A stretch of DNA of 64,000 nucleotides, from contig VSDK01016342.1 of assembly GCA_009767595.1 (NCBI GenBank), positions 221,029 through 285,028 of the forward strand, read 5' to 3'. This DNA comes from Symbiodinium kawagutii. Its lineage: Eukaryota > Sar > Dinophyceae > Suessiales > Symbiodiniaceae. Made by a program: the position numbers and the translations under genes. The notes under the pieces were generated by a model. It saw only the letters and a program-made list of their open reading frames with translations. It was not told the DNA's origin and made no database searches. Position 1 is the first letter of the stretch; the number at the start of each line of letters is the position of its first letter. Below, piece by piece: positions 62,531-64,000 of this stretch.

Positions 62531-62910
62531 CCCCAGCCACCCGAACGACCTGAAACACTGGAAGGCACTCAAGGCAAACAAAATCTGCAAAACCTGCCTT
62601 GAGGACAGAAAAGTTGATGACGGAAAGGCAGCTTCCTGAGCAAAGCAAAAGGAAGGAGGGCCTCAACACACTCAACAGATCATCGCAGAAGGAAAAAACG
62701 CTGCAGATTGTTGAGTTTACATGCAGAGTTTAGGCGGTTTAGGAAGGTTGTGCGGTTCGGCCCCAAACAGCACTTGCAATTGCACAGATGTGATTTCCCG
62801 AATTTCCTATATATCCGATATATCGCTATACATTTCTTTCGTTTCTTTGCCTTTCCTCATTTGTTTTGTTTTGCTCTAATGAAGATGCTGAACCATTTGT
62901 TCAAAGATTG
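62531..62910. other. Spacer between the tandem composite units
   Basis: Includes the tail of the 62-kb gene and a TTTCTTTCGTTTCTTTGCC tract also found near 61180. The unit [spacer, A, minisatellite, B, gene] repeats with a period of about 1650 bp. Confidence 0.6.
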
Positions 62911-63220
62911 GCATCCTGAGGTCTGAGGAAAGCTGGGGTCAGCGCCAGCAGCAACGTGGAGTTCGGGAACCCAGTGTTGTTTTTCCGGTTTTTCCTCCAA
63001 AGGCATTGGTTCATTTCAAGCATTTCAAACGATTTCAGTGATGTTTCCACATGGAACTTTTGAGCGCTTTGAGATCCTTTCGGAATTTCCATCATGACGA
63101 CCATGGCAGCTACACATGGCTTGAGGCTGTTTAGGCACTTTAGTTCGCTTTAGTTGCTTTAGGCGCTTTAGGTGCTTTAGGGACGTTAGGGGAGTTCAAC
63201 AGAAGCAGTTCTCAGGCAAG
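62911..63220. repeat. Dispersed module A, copy 4
   Basis: Tandem partner of 61261-61570. Confidence 0.9.
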
Positions 63221-63229
63221 GGATCATAT

Positions 63230-63320
63230 TGCATGTCAGATGGCTGCAATGTCCAGTAATGCCCTTGCATTCAATGCAGGGCATGGCAGGGTATTGCATG
63301 TCAGATGGCTGCAATTCAGG
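63230..63320. repeat. 65-bp minisatellite (cluster 10, 1-2 units)
   Basis: As at 61575-61675. Confidence 0.85.
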
Positions 63321-63697
63321 GTTTAGCAGGGTTTAGGGAGGTTGTTTGTGGGGTTCAACCCCAAGTGACACGAGTGCCATTGTTTCGATTGTTTTTGACT
63401 TTTGTAACGGCAAATGCATTCAGCTGCTGGCTCAAGTTCAGTCAACTTTAGCAATTTCGACATGTGTTGAATTTTGAGGACAGGTTCTGTTCTGTCAAGC
63501 GCGGTCAAGCGTGTCAAGTCGAATGATTAATTCGGATTAATTTCACGAATTTCATTATATTGTGGAAAAAGCGGAAAACAGGGTCCAAATGTTTCCAGCG
63601 TTTCCAGATAGTTCCAGGATGTTCCAAGTGTTCTAAAATCGCTAAAATGTTCTAAGCATTGAGCTTTGTAGAACATTCGGAACATTTCCAAGCAGCC
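63310..63697 (+). repeat. Module B (5' region), copy 3
   Basis: Carries TTTCCAG-cg-TTTCCAG (63592-63607; single at 14098-14104 and 61897-61903) and CTAAAAT-cg-CTAAAAT (63633-63648; single at 14130-14136 and 61929-61935), plus a third GTCAAG word (63493-63518). Confidence 0.95.
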
Positions 63698-64000
63698 ATG
63701 ACTCTGAACTTTGGGACGTTTGGGAGATCCAATGGGGAAGCTGCAGCAGCTCCGGAAGACGCGGAAGATGGGCCAGACGCAGCAAAGGCGGCAGAGGCGC
63801 GCCAAGAGTTTCAGGCCATCCAGGAGGAGGTCTGCCAGCAACCTGCAGAAGTCCAGCAGTTGCTCCTCAAGGCTTTGCAGCTCCCAGGTCAGTTCCGCGC
63901 TATGATCCAGAAGACCCTGAAGGACCGGAATGACATGGATCTCCTGAATGAAGCGGTGCAAAGAGCAGCAGCTCAAGCAGCGGCAGCTGGAGCAGGTTCA
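63698..64000 (+). CDS. Ala-rich family member, cut by window edge
   Basis: ATG 63698 (MTLNFGTFGRSNGEAAAAPE), then the same EARQEFQAIQEEVCQQPAEV helical region as the 61985 gene. It contains two in-frame microduplications absent from relatives: TTTGGGA-cg-TTTGGGA (63710-63725) and CGGAAGA-cg-CGGAAGA (63753-63768, giving EDAED where the 62-kb gene has ED). Open to the end of the window. Function unknown. Confidence 0.65.
   Translation, partial: MTLNFGTFGRSNGEAAAAPEDAEDGPDAAKAAEARQEFQAIQEEVCQQPAEVQQLLLKALQLPGQFRAMIQKTLKDRNDMDLLNEAVQRAAAQAAAAGAGS

Overview
This window looks like nuclear DNA of a dinoflagellate, possibly from the Symbiodiniaceae or a relative. The best evidence is a 16-nt exact match to the 3' part of the dinoflagellate spliced leader (GCCATTTTGGCTCAAG, 52764-52779) about 35 nt upstream of an intronless, GC-rich, decayed gene, as expected for a spliced-leader mRNA that was reverse transcribed and reinserted. 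Other signs agree: every convincing reading frame lies on the + strand (unidirectional gene array), genes are sparse and short and mostly of unknown function, one gene belongs to a DNA-methyltransferase-like family that I recall as abundant in dinoflagellates, and most of the sequence is repeats. No rRNA, tRNA, CRISPR array or bacterial operon structure is visible.

Layout. 1-4.7 kb: dispersed repeat modules, a 65-bp minisatellite and microsatellites. 4.8-5.4 kb: a small coiled-coil ORF. 6-8.4 kb: small duplicated blocks. 8.5-14 kb: a locus present in two full copies and one truncated copy, carrying an Ala-rich ORF. 14.2-15.1 kb: a single-span membrane/coiled-coil ORF whose 5' end belongs to a dispersed module also found at 61.7 and 63.3 kb in front of a different body. 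16-18.8 kb: a hairpin-bearing tandem duplication and a multi-exon gene. 19.5-20.3 kb: an intact unknown gene. 21-25 kb: minisatellite, then an HMG-box plus protein-kinase gene. 25.9-26.9 kb: a seven-copy tandem repeat with a strong dyad. 27-31 kb: small unknown genes and a (CAT)n tract. 31.7-34.8 kb: a 1.6-kb tandem duplication. 35-38 kb: minisatellite, then an HMG-box gene between two 308-bp direct repeats. 38.5-39.8 kb: a methyltransferase-like gene. 40.5 kb: paired perfect palindromes. 41-51 kb: unknown genes, a minisatellite array and a nicotinamide-riboside-kinase-like gene with a frame break. 51.6-54.2 kb: a duplicated small gene (one copy frameshifted) around the spliced-leader retrocopy. 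55.6-64 kb: small unknown genes, a fragment of the kinase family, and two more copies of the composite repeat.

The most striking signal is not a gene. The whole window is peppered with short footprints of the form W-NN-W: a word W, most often 7 bp, repeated directly on either side of a 2-bp spacer that is usually CG. Because this region contains many recent duplications, about twenty of these footprints can be compared with a sister copy that has a single W and neither spacer nor second W. This shows that +9 bp events (7+2) occur at many unrelated sequences. They are found in coding sequence (mostly in frame), in minisatellite units, in hairpins and in spacers. I read them as repair or excision scars of an unidentified process that makes staggered cuts, possibly a transposon whose ends are C...G. 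This is the best candidate for an undescribed system here.
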